Counted from the first letter of the stretch, positions 1 through 7,545 are shown. The stretch is DNA of 28,921 bases from Colwellia sp. (GCA_003521815.1 DPHE01000070.1:18193-47113), one strand, 5' to 3'. Notes: generated by a model from the sequence alone, not told the origin. Numbers and translations: made by a program.

Positions 1-3
1 AAA

Positions 4-88
4 TGGTACGGGTCAAGAGACTTGAACTCTCACATCTTGCGATACCGGAACCTAAATCCGGCGCGTCTACCAATTCCGCCAAACCCGC
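4..88 (-). tRNA. tRNA-Leu (anticodon UAG)
   Basis: The reverse strand folds as a class II tRNA with a long variable arm and an encoded CCA (complement of 4-6). The anticodon stem CCGGA/TCCGG encloses loop TTTAGGT, giving anticodon UAG, which reads CUN leucine codons. It lies 64 bases downstream of tRNA-Met on the same strand, the same pairing as metT-leuW in E. coli, so the two are probably co-transcribed. One oddity is the acceptor stem, which opens with G1 opposite U72 (complement of base 8) rather than G-C. The transcript continues out of the window to the left. Confidence 0.95.
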
Positions 89-152
89 ATTACATTCAAT
101 TTTTTAAAGAGATTTGAACTCTTTTTACTAAGATGAAACATCGAAGTAAAAA

Positions 153-229
153 TGGTGGCTACACCGGGACTCGAACCTGGGACCCCATCATTATGAGTGA
201 TGTGCTCTAACCAACTGAGCTATGTAGCC
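153..229 (-). tRNA. tRNA-Met (elongator, anticodon CAU)
   Basis: The reverse strand gives a 77-base tRNA with acceptor GGCTACA/TGTAGCC, D-arm AGCTCAGTTGGTTAGAGC, anticodon stem CATCA/TGATG around loop CTCATAA (anticodon CAU), a TTCGAGTCC T-loop and an encoded CCA. The first acceptor pair is a normal G-C, whereas initiator tRNAs carry a mismatch there, so this is the elongator. It is the first gene behind the promoter at 261-289. tRNA-Ile with lysidine (CAU) is a theoretical alternative, but the sequence and the gene order beside tRNA-Leu(UAG) favour Met. Confidence 0.93.
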
Positions 230-260
230 TTACCAACCTGCTCTGTAGCAAGTGGCGCGT

Positions 261-289
261 ATTATGCAAATCTACTTGCCGTTCGTCAA
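261..289 (-). promoter_or_regulatory. Promoter of the tRNA-Met/tRNA-Leu operon
   Basis: On the minus strand TTGACG (284-289) and CATAAT (261-266) are separated by exactly 17 bases. They differ from the sigma-70 consensus by one base each. The -10 box is followed by a G+C-rich stretch (ACGCGCCAC), the discriminator typical of stable-RNA promoters under stringent control. The distance to the first base of tRNA-Met leaves a short 5' leader of about 25 bases. Confidence 0.85.
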
Positions 290-485
290 CCGTTTTCTTC
301 TAAATAAATGCACTTTTTTTTTGTTTGCTTATTGTCTGCTCAATTTGATGCTTTCCCATGCTAATTCAACTAAGTTTTCATTAGTAGTTGTGCTTATGGT
401 ATTAACTTTAAATGCTAGCGGGCTGATTATGAGTGGCTGAAAAATAACTAGATAGAAGCGTACGATGAATTTGAGAGTATTATAA

Positions 486-514
486 ACAAAAAACGCACCT
501 TATTTGGTGCGTTC
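486..514 (-). terminator. Rho-independent terminator after ychF
   Basis: Arms aacgcacc (492-499) and ggtgcgtt (506-513) form a perfect 8-bp stem with a 6-base loop. On the minus strand the stem runs into a T-rich tract (complement of 484-493). It sits about 45 bases past the ychF stop codon and closes the minus-strand gene group. Confidence 0.85.
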
Positions 515-557
515 TAATGATGATGGCTTAGATTATCAGTGTAAAGCTATATAAAGC

Positions 558-1649
558 CTATACATTAAAGCGGAAGTGAATTACATCGCCATCTTTAACG
601 CGGTAGTCTTTGCCCTCTAAGCGCCACTTGCCAGCTTCTTTGGCACCCGACTCACCATTGAATTCAATAAAGTCATCATAACTAACTATTTCGGCACGAA
701 TGAAACCTTTCTCAAAATCAGTATGAATAACACCTGCTGCTTGAGGTGCAGTAGCATTTTGCTTTACTGTCCACGCGCGAACTTCTTTAACACCGGCAGT
801 AAAATAGGTTTGTAAGTGCAATAAGGAGTAACCAGCATTTATAACACGATTCAGGCCAGGTTCTTCTAATCCCATCTCTGCCATAAACTCAATACGGTCT
901 TCATCATCCATTTCAGACAATTCGCTTTCAATTTCAGCACAAACAGCAACAACGATAGCACCTTCGGCATCAGCTATCTCTTGTACTTGATCAAGGTAAG
1001 GATTGTTTTCAAAACCATCATCATTGACATTTGCTATATACATCGTTGGTTTAATTGTTAAAAAGTTTAAGTAATCGACCGCTGCTTTTTCTTCTTTAGA
1101 TAATTCTAAAGAACGTACCATATGACCTTCTTCAACATGCTTTAATATTTTTTCTAATACCGGTATTTCAAATTTAGCGTCTTTATCTCCACCTTTAGCT
1201 TTTTTTGCTAAACGGAAAATAGCACGTTCTGCAGTGTCCATATCAGATAAAGCTAATTCAGTATTGATTACCTCAATATCATCAACAGGGCTGACTTTAT
1301 TAGCTACGTGAATAATGTTGTCATTATCAAAACAACGAACAACATGACCAATAGCATCAGTTTCGCGAATATTAGCTAAAAATTTATTACCTAAACCTTC
1401 ACCTTTAGATGCACCGGCAACAAGACCTGCAATATCCACAAACTCCATTGTGGTAGCCAATACGCGTTCAGGTTTAACAATGGCAGTTAATTTGTCTAAG
1501 CGAGGATCTGGTACGGGTACTACGCCAGTATTTGGCTCAATAGTACAAAACGGGAAGTTTGCCGCATCAATACCAGCTTTGGTAAGTGCATTGAAGAGTG
1601 TTGATTTACCTACATTGGGTAAACCAACGATACCACATTTAAATCCCAT
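558..1649 (-). CDS. ychF: Redox-regulated ATPase YchF (OLA1 family)
   Basis: The 363-residue product is full length for YchF, a universally conserved Obg-family P-loop protein that hydrolyses ATP rather than GTP and associates with ribosomes; its E. coli member is linked to oxidative-stress control and start-codon fidelity. Visible motifs are the P-loop GLPNVGKS at residues 9-16, G3 DIAG at 72-75, and NVND at 207-210 where GTPases have NKxD, the hallmark of altered nucleotide specificity. The end of the protein (about 278-361) is the TGS domain. The ATG at 1649 is preceded by AGGT at good spacing. It follows pth by 91 bases, as in E. coli, and ends before a terminator. Confidence 0.97.
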   Translation of the reverse strand: MGFKCGIVGLPNVGKSTLFNALTKAGIDAANFPFCTIEPNTGVVPVPDPRLDKLTAIVKPERVLATTMEFVDIAGLVAGASKGEGLGNKFLANIRETDAIGHVVRCFDNDNIIHVANKVSPVDDIEVINTELALSDMDTAERAIFRLAKKAKGGDKDAKFEIPVLEKILKHVEEGHMVRSLELSKEEKAAVDYLNFLTIKPTMYIANVNDDGFENNPYLDQVQEIADAEGAIVVAVCAEIESELSEMDDEDRIEFMAEMGLEEPGLNRVINAGYSLLHLQTYFTAGVKEVRAWTVKQNATAPQAAGVIHTDFEKGFIRAEIVSYDDFIEFNGESGAKEAGKWRLEGKDYRVKDGDVIHFRFNV

Positions 1650-1740
1650 AATATTTACCTGTCTTTGTTAATTTTAATATTGTGAATGAGCTTTGTTGGA
1701 TAATAGCCAACAGGCTACTTATATTGCGGCGTTCATTACT

Positions 1741-2325
1741 TTACAAGCCTTTAAAAGCATGTAAGCGTTGTTGCGCATTTTTCAAACCATCGATTTGCCA
1801 AATATCAAAACAGCGAGCGGCTTCATCAATAGCTTGTTCAATTAATGATTGTTCGTTTTGTGGTGCTTTTCCCAACACATGGCCAGTAACTTTTTCTCTG
1901 TGACCTGGGTGGCCAATACCAATGCGTAAGCGATAAAAATCTCTATTATTTGCCATACGAGCAATAATGTCTTTTAAACCATTGTGTCCGCCATGACCAC
2001 CACCTTGCTTTATTTTTATAGCGCCGGGTAGCATGTCTAATTCATCGTGAGCAATTAAAATATTATCAACATTAATGCGGAAAAAATTAGCTAAAGGCGC
2101 TACTGCTTGACCACTAAGGTTCATAAAGGTTGTTGGGATCAATAGATGAACAAGTTCATTACCTATAAGGCCTTTACCGTAGAGACCGGAATATTTTTTT
2201 TCGGGGCGAAGAGATATATTATTACGCTGTGCTAGTTCTTCTACAAACCAAACACCGGCATTGTGACGTGTTTTTGTATATTCGGGGCCAGGATTTCCTA
2301 GCCCCGCAATCAACTTAATAGTCAT
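1741..2325 (-). CDS. pth: Peptidyl-tRNA hydrolase
   Basis: The 194-residue product matches bacterial Pth in length and sequence. The enzyme cleaves the ester bond of peptidyl-tRNAs that drop off the ribosome, recycling tRNA in the cytoplasm. The N-terminal GLGNPGPEY segment carries Asn11, the RHNAG segment carries the catalytic His21, and AHDELD carries Asp94; these match the N10/H20/D93 set of the E. coli enzyme. It lies between rplY (47 bases upstream) and ychF (91 bases downstream) on one strand, so co-transcription is likely. The start at 2325 begins directly with the conserved MTIKLIAGLGNPG segment, although the ribosome binding site is weak. Confidence 0.97.
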   Translation of the reverse strand: MTIKLIAGLGNPGPEYTKTRHNAGVWFVEELAQRNNISLRPEKKYSGLYGKGLIGNELVHLLIPTTFMNLSGQAVAPLANFFRINVDNILIAHDELDMLPGAIKIKQGGGHGGHNGLKDIIARMANNRDFYRLRIGIGHPGHREKVTGHVLGKAPQNEQSLIEQAIDEAARCFDIWQIDGLKNAQQRLHAFKGL

Positions 2326-2372
2326 ATTAACTATTCATCTTTAAGTTAAATAGCTAACTGAATAAAGTTTGA

Positions 2373-3005
2373 TTATTCAGCAGCAGGAGCTTCTTGTTCA
2401 GGAGCTGCGGCTTCATCGTCATTTTCTTTTTGTGCTTTAGGCGCATTAGCAGAAACAACGGCTTGGTCATGGCTTTCACCTTTAGCCAATTCATCAGAAG
2501 TAACGTTTGTTGGTAATTTAACATCTGATAAATGTAGCGTTTGACCAAGTTCTAAACCAGCCAAGTCAACTTCGATAAACTCAGGTAAGTCTTTTGGTAA
2601 ACAGCTAATAGCAATTTCAGTTACGTGATGAGCAATAACTGCACCTGCTTTTGTAAGGCTCTCTTCATTGATGAAGTGAACAGGAACATTAGCATGTAAA
2701 GCATGTTTTGCATCGATACGTAAGAAATCCATATGCATTACTAATTGCTTAAACGGATGACGTTGCATGTCTTTGATTAAACATTCAACTGGCTTGCCAG
2801 CAATGTTTAACGTTAATACGTGTGAGTAAAAAGCTTCTTCTTGTTGAGCACGGAAAACGTTTTTGTGCTCTAAAGTTAAAGATACTGGCTCTTGGCCTTC
2901 ACCGTAAAGGATAGCTGGAACTTTATTCGCGTGACGTAGGCGGCGGCTCGCACCTTTCCCTAAATCTGTACGTAGTTCTGCATCCAAAGTAAATAAATCA
3001 GTCAT
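2373..3005 (-). CDS. rplY: 50S ribosomal protein L25 (CTC/TL5 long form)
   Basis: The product of about 210 residues binds 5S rRNA in the large subunit. It has the N-terminal L25 domain (roughly 1-90) followed by the extra beta-rich CTC/TL5 domain and an acidic Ala/Glu-rich tail; the short enterobacterial L25 has only the first domain, about 94 residues. I chose the ATG at 3005 (protein begins MTDLFTLDAELR). The open frame extends 20 codons further upstream, but that part is AT-rich, lacks family similarity and falls inside the leader. It is separated from prs by a terminator and seems to have its own promoter near 3132. Confidence 0.93.
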   Translation of the reverse strand: MTDLFTLDAELRTDLGKGASRRLRHANKVPAILYGEGQEPVSLTLEHKNVFRAQQEEAFYSHVLTLNIAGKPVECLIKDMQRHPFKQLVMHMDFLRIDAKHALHANVPVHFINEESLTKAGAVIAHHVTEIAISCLPKDLPEFIEVDLAGLELGQTLHLSDVKLPTNVTSDELAKGESHDQAVVSANAPKAQKENDDEAAAPEQEAPAAE

Positions 3006-3041
3006 GATGTATACTCTTATATTATATATGTAAAATTTAAT

Positions 3042-3080
3042 CTTGTTTTTTGCGACCAAAAACAAGGAGGTACCTTTTTT
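3042..3080 (-). promoter_or_regulatory. rplY leader with two mutually exclusive hairpins
   Basis: In the minus-strand RNA, AAAAAAGG (from 3080) can pair with the following CCUU..UUUUU (one bulged G). The same CUUGUUUUU segment (3058-3066) can instead pair perfectly with AAAAACAAG (3042-3050) across a 7-base loop. The two stems share one arm and cannot form together. The leader also contains CCUCCUU, the same bases as the 16S anti-Shine-Dalgarno. The overlap is seen directly; a regulatory switch controlling rplY is inference. Confidence 0.4.
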
Positions 3081-3131
3081 ATCTTTTTAAGTTACTAATA
3101 AAAGTAGCCCTGTTAGATAAAAAGGCGCGGA

Positions 3132-3140
3132 ATAATAACA
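3132..3140 (-). promoter_or_regulatory. Candidate extended -10 promoter for rplY
   Basis: On the minus strand TGTTATTAT (3132-3140) fits an extended -10 element and is followed by a G+C-rich discriminator (TCCGCGCC), unusual in this AT-rich background and typical of ribosomal-protein and stable-RNA genes. There is no good -35 box. It lies between the prs terminator and the rplY start, where a promoter is needed. Confidence 0.45.
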
Positions 3141-3185
3141 TTACAGATGGGTTAAAGCTATTAATTATTGGTGATAAAAAATAGT

Positions 3186-3224
3186 CAATAAAAAAGCCGA
3201 TATTAACTGCATAATATCGGCTTT
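3186..3224 (-). terminator. Rho-independent terminator after prs
   Basis: Arms aaagccgatatt (3193-3204) and aatatcggcttt (3213-3224) form a perfect 12-bp stem with an 8-base loop. On the minus strand the stem is followed by a T-rich tract (complement of 3186-3195). It starts about 20 bases past the prs stop codon and separates prs from rplY. Confidence 0.9.
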
Positions 3225-3246
3225 AAATAATTTGATACTTAGATTG

Positions 3247-4221
3247 TTAACTATCAAACATAGCTGAAATAGATTCTTCGTTACATACTCGGCGAATTGC
3301 TTCACTAAGCATGCCACTCAATGTTAATTGACGCACCATTTTAAGCTTTTGGATTTCTGGTGATAATGGAATTGAATCCGTCACTACCAACTCATCAATC
3401 ACTGAAGTTCTCAGGTTTTCAGCAGCGTTACCTGATAATACTGGGTGAGTAGCATAAGCAATTACACGTTTTGCACCATGTTTTTTCAATGCTTCTGCCG
3501 CTTTTGCTAATGTGCCGCCAGTATCGATCATATCATCTACGATAATACAGTCACGACCTTCTACGTCACCAATAATATGCATTACTTGGGCAACATTGGC
3601 TTTAGGACGACGTTTGTCGATAATGGCTAGATCAGCATCATTTAATAATTTTGCTACTGCACGCGCACGTACAACACCACCAATGTCAGGAGAGACTACA
3701 ACCGGATTATCTAACTCACGGTTTTTCATATCTTCTAATAAAATAGGCGTGCCAAAAGCATTATCAACAGGAACGTCGAAGAAACCTTGAATTTGTTCTG
3801 CGTGTAAATCAACCGTTAATACTCGGTCAACCCCAACACTTGATAAGAAATCAGCAACTACCTTTGCTGTAATAGGTACACGCGCACTACGTACACGTCT
3901 GTCTTGGCGAGCATAACCAAAATAAGGGATAACCGCAGTAATTCTTCCTGCTGATGCACGACGAAATGCGTCGATCATCACAATGAGCTCCATTAAGTTG
4001 TTATTGGTTGGTGCACAGGTTGATTGAATGATAAAAACATCGCTACCGCGAACATTTTCATGTATTTCAAAACTTATTTCACCATCACTAAAACTGCCAA
4101 TCTTGGCTTCGCCTAACGTAATGTATAAGCGACTTGCAATTTGTTTGGCCAGTTCAGGGGTGGCATTACCCGCAAAAATCTTCATGTCAGGCACAGTCAG
4201 TTCCTCAGAAACTTTTGACAT
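3247..4221 (-). CDS. prs: Ribose-phosphate pyrophosphokinase (PRPP synthetase)
   Basis: The enzyme makes 5-phosphoribosyl diphosphate from ribose 5-phosphate and ATP, feeding purine, pyrimidine, NAD, histidine and tryptophan synthesis. The sequence is highly similar to E. coli Prs along its length, including YFGYARQDRRV, the DLHAEQIQGFFD segment and the PRPP loop VDDMIDTGGT near residues 228-237. The ATG at 4221 (MSKVSEEL...) has AAGGGG about ten bases upstream, so I chose it over the ATG at 4260; it adds nine residues before the PDMK segment where the E. coli protein starts. A GTG nearer PDMK is possible. It follows ispE, as in E. coli, and ends at a terminator. Confidence 0.96.
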   Translation of the reverse strand: MSKVSEELTVPDMKIFAGNATPELAKQIASRLYITLGEAKIGSFSDGEISFEIHENVRGSDVFIIQSTCAPTNNNLMELIVMIDAFRRASAGRITAVIPYFGYARQDRRVRSARVPITAKVVADFLSSVGVDRVLTVDLHAEQIQGFFDVPVDNAFGTPILLEDMKNRELDNPVVVSPDIGGVVRARAVAKLLNDADLAIIDKRRPKANVAQVMHIIGDVEGRDCIIVDDMIDTGGTLAKAAEALKKHGAKRVIAYATHPVLSGNAAENLRTSVIDELVVTDSIPLSPEIQKLKMVRQLTLSGMLSEAIRRVCNEESISAMFDS

Positions 4222-4246
4222 TAAAATATACCCCTTGTTTATCGTT

Positions 4247-4260
4247 GTGTTTATAAACAC
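4247..4260. repeat. 14-bp perfect palindrome in the prs leader
   Basis: GTGTTTATAAACAC reads the same on both strands and lies 26-39 bases before the chosen prs start. It could be an operator or a small leader hairpin. It does not fit the PurR operator that controls prs in E. coli. Confidence 0.5.
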
Positions 4261-4328
4261 TGAGCTGTAAAGAGCTAAAATTAACGGTAGCTATAACGGC
4301 TAATTTCAGCAAATGTAGTTTATTTTTC

Positions 4329-5261
4329 TTATTTAACTAAATCTTCAATAACAGATAAGAGCGATGACTTATTTACTCCTTTAGCGATAAATGAATTTAT
4401 CTCTTTAGGAAGTTTAATTTGTACATTATATGCCGCTTGTCTACTGGAAAAACATGAAAACACACACGCCCCAGTACCTGTCATCCTAGACGGCGCATAT
4501 TCTACCAACCAAGCTAGCAGGTTAGCAACCTTATCGTAATTTTTTATTACCATGGTTTGGCAATCATTATGATACTTACCATTATTAAGTCGGTAATCTT
4601 TAAATAAATAGTCATGATAATAAGGGTTATCAAGGTCATTATTAGCTAATCTTTCCGTGGCTCTGGGTAAATCTAAAGAAGTGAATACACTGGCTGTTGA
4701 AATACTGCAGTGAGGTTTACTCACTAAATACCAATATTCTTCGGGCTGAGCAGGTGTTAATTTTTCACCTATTCCTTGGGCGAAAGCAGCAAACCCATGT
4801 ACAAATATGGGGACGTCAGCACCTAACCTTAAGCCTATCTCTGCTAGCTTTTTAGTTGAAAACCCACATTGCCAAAGCGTATTAAGGGCAACTAATATTG
4901 TTGCCGCATTTGAAGAGCCGCCACCTAAGCCGCCACCCATAGGTAGTATTTTTTCAATACTTATTTGTGCACCTAAAGGTGGTGTTTTATGCTGTTTTGT
5001 TTGACAAATTTTTTCTTGTAATAATTTAGCGGCGGTAACAATTAAGTTATCTTCGTTATTCACACCCTCAATGGGGGTTAACAATATTAGGTCTGAATTT
5101 TCTGTGACCGTTATTTCGATGGTGTCACAATAATCAAGAAATTGAAATAAGGTTTCTAATTCATGATAACCATCAATGCGCTGTCCAACCACATGAAGAA
5201 ATAAGTTTAGCTTAGCGGGAGCAGGGAATTTAAACGGTTTATTTAGGTATGTTTTTATCAT
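4329..5261 (-). CDS. ispE: 4-diphosphocytidyl-2-C-methyl-D-erythritol kinase
   Basis: IspE phosphorylates CDP-methylerythritol using ATP, the fourth step of the MEP route to isoprenoid precursors. The 310-residue product is a GHMP kinase. PAPAKLNLFL carries the catalytic Lys17, LPMGGGLGGGSSNAA (about 106-120) is the glycine-rich ATP loop, GADVP carries the catalytic Asp149, and MTGTGACVF is the C-terminal GHMP motif. It is a little longer than the E. coli enzyme (283 residues). The start at 5261 lies 18 bases after lolB, implying one transcript; the ribosome binding site is poor. Confidence 0.96.
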   Translation of the reverse strand: MIKTYLNKPFKFPAPAKLNLFLHVVGQRIDGYHELETLFQFLDYCDTIEITVTENSDLILLTPIEGVNNEDNLIVTAAKLLQEKICQTKQHKTPPLGAQISIEKILPMGGGLGGGSSNAATILVALNTLWQCGFSTKKLAEIGLRLGADVPIFVHGFAAFAQGIGEKLTPAQPEEYWYLVSKPHCSISTASVFTSLDLPRATERLANNDLDNPYYHDYLFKDYRLNNGKYHNDCQTMVIKNYDKVANLLAWLVEYAPSRMTGTGACVFSCFSSRQAAYNVQIKLPKEINSFIAKGVNKSSLLSVIEDLVK

Positions 5262-5279
5262 CGTGTTTTTTTAAATAAA

Positions 5280-5927
5280 TCAGTGCGTTAAAAACCATTT
5301 TTTGATGACTATTTTAATTAATAAATCATCTTTTTTTATGGTGAATTGAGTAGCCATTTGTATATCATCAAACACTTTGTATTTACTGTAATCTATTTGC
5401 CATTGGTTATTGTCAAACTGACTTGTTAAGTTAATAGGTAAATGAGTTTTAGACGACAGTTTTACTTGATCTGTCGATTGATAAGGTAGACCTTTCAACC
5501 AAAAACTTAATGCGTTTGTTGGCAAGGTTAACCCAGTAATAGAATACACTAATTGGGCTAAATTATTACCCCTGTATTCTTTACCCTGCACTTTAATCAG
5601 GTGTTGATTGTTTTCTGACATTAAATTAAGTACGTTAATCCCTAAGTAGCTTGTTAAATTAAGCTCTTGAGTTTGATTTTTTTCATTTATCTGCCAAGCA
5701 ATAGTTGCACTTTCTCGTTTGCTTTTTTTATCTTTACGTTGCTCTATAAATGCTATTTTTCCGCGAAGATGCCATTGATTAATTTGTGCTAGCTGTGCAA
5801 CTCTTTGTTCCGCACTTTTATGAACAATGAATGTTGGTGAGTGATTGTTTTTTTTTATTGCACAGCCTGATAAAATAGTACTAAGAAGTATGCATAAAAA
5901 AAATAAAAAAGATGAATGCTTAGCCAT
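5280..5927 (-). CDS. lolB: Outer-membrane lipoprotein insertion receptor LolB
   Basis: LolB is itself a lipoprotein. It accepts lipoproteins from the periplasmic carrier LolA and inserts them into the inner leaflet of the outer membrane. The 215-residue product starts with a basic and hydrophobic signal (residues 1-18) ending in the lipobox LSGC, with Cys22 as the acylated residue. The body contains WHLRGKIAFI and a SFWLKGLP segment typical of LolB. Position is diagnostic: it is divergent from hemA and directly upstream of ispE, as in E. coli. No clear Shine-Dalgarno precedes the ATG at 5927. Confidence 0.9.
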   Translation of the reverse strand: MAKHSSFLFFLCILLSTILSGCAIKKNNHSPTFIVHKSAEQRVAQLAQINQWHLRGKIAFIEQRKDKKSKRESATIAWQINEKNQTQELNLTSYLGINVLNLMSENNQHLIKVQGKEYRGNNLAQLVYSITGLTLPTNALSFWLKGLPYQSTDQVKLSSKTHLPINLTSQFDNNQWQIDYSKYKVFDDIQMATQFTIKKDDLLIKIVIKKWFLTH

Positions 5928-6055
5928 TTAAAAGGTACTAACGTGTGAACGTGAATATATTTGAACATAGCTAAGGTCTCAATTCAATACACTAGTTTTC
6001 TTTTAGGGCTTTAAATTGGTGGTAGTATTTTGTAAAATAACGAACAAAACCCTAC

Positions 6056-6081
6056 AAACCCTAATATTTTTAGGGGTTTTT
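6056..6081 (+). terminator. Terminator-like hairpin in the lolB/hemA divergent region
   Basis: AAACCCTAA (6056-6064) can pair with TTAGGGGTTT (6070-6079) with one bulged G, and the stem runs into T6077-6081 on the plus strand. A second copy of the left arm, AAAACCCT (6046-6053), could pair with the same right arm. No plus-strand gene ends here, so it may insulate hemA, end an unannotated transcript, or mean nothing. Confidence 0.35.
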
Positions 6082-6134
6082 ATCATAGATTATATTATAA
6101 CGTGTAATCATAAGTAATAGTAAGGTTGTTAACG

Positions 6135-6140
6135 TATAAT
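6135..6140 (+). promoter_or_regulatory. Candidate -10 box for hemA
   Basis: A perfect TATAAT lies 59 bases before the hemA start in the divergent intergenic region. The -35 position has no good match, so the call rests on the -10 box and its location. Confidence 0.35.
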
Positions 6141-6198
6141 CTAAACGTTGACTTTAATTTGAAGCTGACTTTTATTTTTTATCAATAGGTTTTTTACA

Positions 6199-7467
6199 TT
6201 GTCCATCGTTGCTGTAGGAATTAACCACAAAACTGCCCCTGTTGCGGTAAGAGAAAAGATATCCTTCAATCCGGATAGACTGTCGAGTGCCTTGCAAGAA
6301 ATGTTGTCAGCAGTGCAGTGTCGTGAAGTGGCTATTTTATCTACTTGTAATAGAACTGAACTATACCTTGTTCAGGATGGTGATATAAAGTTCACGCAAG
6401 AACGTTTAGTACAATGGTTAGAAAGCTACCATAATATCCCTGCCTCTATTATTTTACCTAGTTTATACTGGCATCAAGATCAACAAGCCGTTAATCACAT
6501 GATGCGTGTTGCCTGCGGCCTTGATTCCTTAGTTTTAGGCGAGCCACAAATTTTAGGGCAAATGAAACAAGCATATAGCCAAGCCAAGGCTGCCGGTTCT
6601 CTGGCATTAGTCATGGATCGATTATTTCAACGTACTTTTGGTACCGCTAAACAAGTTCGTACGGAAACAGACATTGGCGCAAGTGCTGTTTCGGTTGCTT
6701 TTGCTAGTGTTAATTTAGCGAAGCATATTTTTGCTAGCCTTGATAACGTGAAAGTACTACTTGTTGGTGCAGGCGAAACTATTGAGCTCGTTGCGAAACA
6801 TTTATATGAAAATAAAGTGGGTAAAATTACCGTTGCCAATCGAACTATTGAACGAGCTGAAAAAATGGCTAAACAGATTGGCGCTGATGTTATTACCTTA
6901 GCTCAAATTCCTGATCATATGATCAACGCTGATATTGTCATAAGTTCAACAGGTTCTACCTTGCCTATTATTGGCAAAGGTATGGTAGAAAAAGCGCTTA
7001 GAAAACGTCGTCATCAGCCTATTTTTATGGTTGACTTAGCGGTTCCTCGTGATATTGAAGAGCAAGTAGGCGATTTAGAAGATGTGTTTTTGTATACCGT
7101 TGATGATTTGCAAAGTATTATCGCGCAAAATTTAGATAATCGACGTAAAGCCGCGGTTGAAGCAGAAAGTATTGTGAATAATCAGTCAGACAGCTTTATG
7201 TCGTGGCTGCGTGGTTTAAATACCCAAGATACGGTCGTTAATTATCGGAAGCAATGTTTACTCGAACGAGATCAACTACTTGAAAAAGCTTTGTTGCAAT
7301 TAAAAAGTGGTAAAAATACAGAAGCCGTTATGGGGGAGTTAGCCACTAAGTTAACCAATAAATTTATGCATGCGCCAACTAACGCACTGCAATCAGCCGC
7401 TCAGGGCGGTGAGTTAGATAAGTTGATTTATCTCCGTGATATTTTTAATATTGATCATTCAAAGTAA
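6199..7467 (+). CDS. hemA: Glutamyl-tRNA reductase
   Basis: HemA reduces glutamyl-tRNA(Glu) with NADPH to glutamate-1-semialdehyde, the committed step of tetrapyrrole (heme) synthesis by the C5 pathway. The 422-residue product has GINHKTAPV near the start, the catalytic Cys50 in LSTCNRTELY, the GLDSLVLGEPQILGQ segment, and an NADPH-binding LLVGAGETIE loop near residue 190. The start is TTG at 6199, not ATG: the conserved N-terminus begins exactly there, and AGG lies about nine bases upstream. A weak start would suit a flux-controlling enzyme. It heads the same hemA-prfA-prmC order as in E. coli; its tRNA substrate is charged by gltX at the far end of this window. Confidence 0.97.
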   Translation: MSIVAVGINHKTAPVAVREKISFNPDRLSSALQEMLSAVQCREVAILSTCNRTELYLVQDGDIKFTQERLVQWLESYHNIPASIILPSLYWHQDQQAVNHMMRVACGLDSLVLGEPQILGQMKQAYSQAKAAGSLALVMDRLFQRTFGTAKQVRTETDIGASAVSVAFASVNLAKHIFASLDNVKVLLVGAGETIELVAKHLYENKVGKITVANRTIERAEKMAKQIGADVITLAQIPDHMINADIVISSTGSTLPIIGKGMVEKALRKRRHQPIFMVDLAVPRDIEEQVGDLEDVFLYTVDDLQSIIAQNLDNRRKAAVEAESIVNNQSDSFMSWLRGLNTQDTVVNYRKQCLLERDQLLEKALLQLKSGKNTEAVMGELATKLTNKFMHAPTNALQSAAQGGELDKLIYLRDIFNIDHSK

Positions 7468-7515
7468 TACTTTTACCCGTTCCACTTGAATATGTATGAT
7501 TCAGCTGGAATTATA

Positions 7516-7545
7516 AACATCCATTCAATGCATTGAATGGATGTT
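7516..7545. repeat. 30-bp perfect palindrome between hemA and prfA
   Basis: aacatccattcaatg (7516-7530) is followed immediately by its exact reverse complement (7531-7545). There is no T tract on either side, so it is not a standard terminator. Just upstream is a second, imperfect inverted repeat (7480-7491 with 7499-7510; TTCCA..TGAAT against ATTCA..TGGAA). The 199-base hemA-prfA gap is otherwise AT-rich. It may be a member of a dispersed repeat family or an mRNA-processing hairpin. Confidence 0.85.

Larger units (their letters stand above)
230..557. other. Intergenic region between tRNA-Met and ychF
   Basis: This 328-base stretch holds the tRNA promoter (261-289) and the ychF terminator (486-514). 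The part between (about 290-480) is AT-rich. A 62-codon plus-strand open frame at 252-440 overlaps the tRNA promoter and has no recognisable ribosome binding site or similarity, so I do not call it a gene. Confidence 0.6.

Noticed and set aside
252..440. 62-codon plus-strand open frame with a hydrophobic stretch
   Set aside because: It overlaps the strong minus-strand tRNA promoter, has no ribosome binding site and no recognisable family features.
1692..1713. Hairpin TGTTGG/CCAACA between pth and ychF as a terminator
   Set aside because: It is short, and no T tract follows on the minus strand; at most it is an mRNA-processing structure.
2354..2548. Minus-strand open frame rich in Leu, Lys and Met overlapping the rplY 3' end
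   Set aside because: Low-complexity translation in another frame of the rplY acidic tail; a shadow of a real gene.
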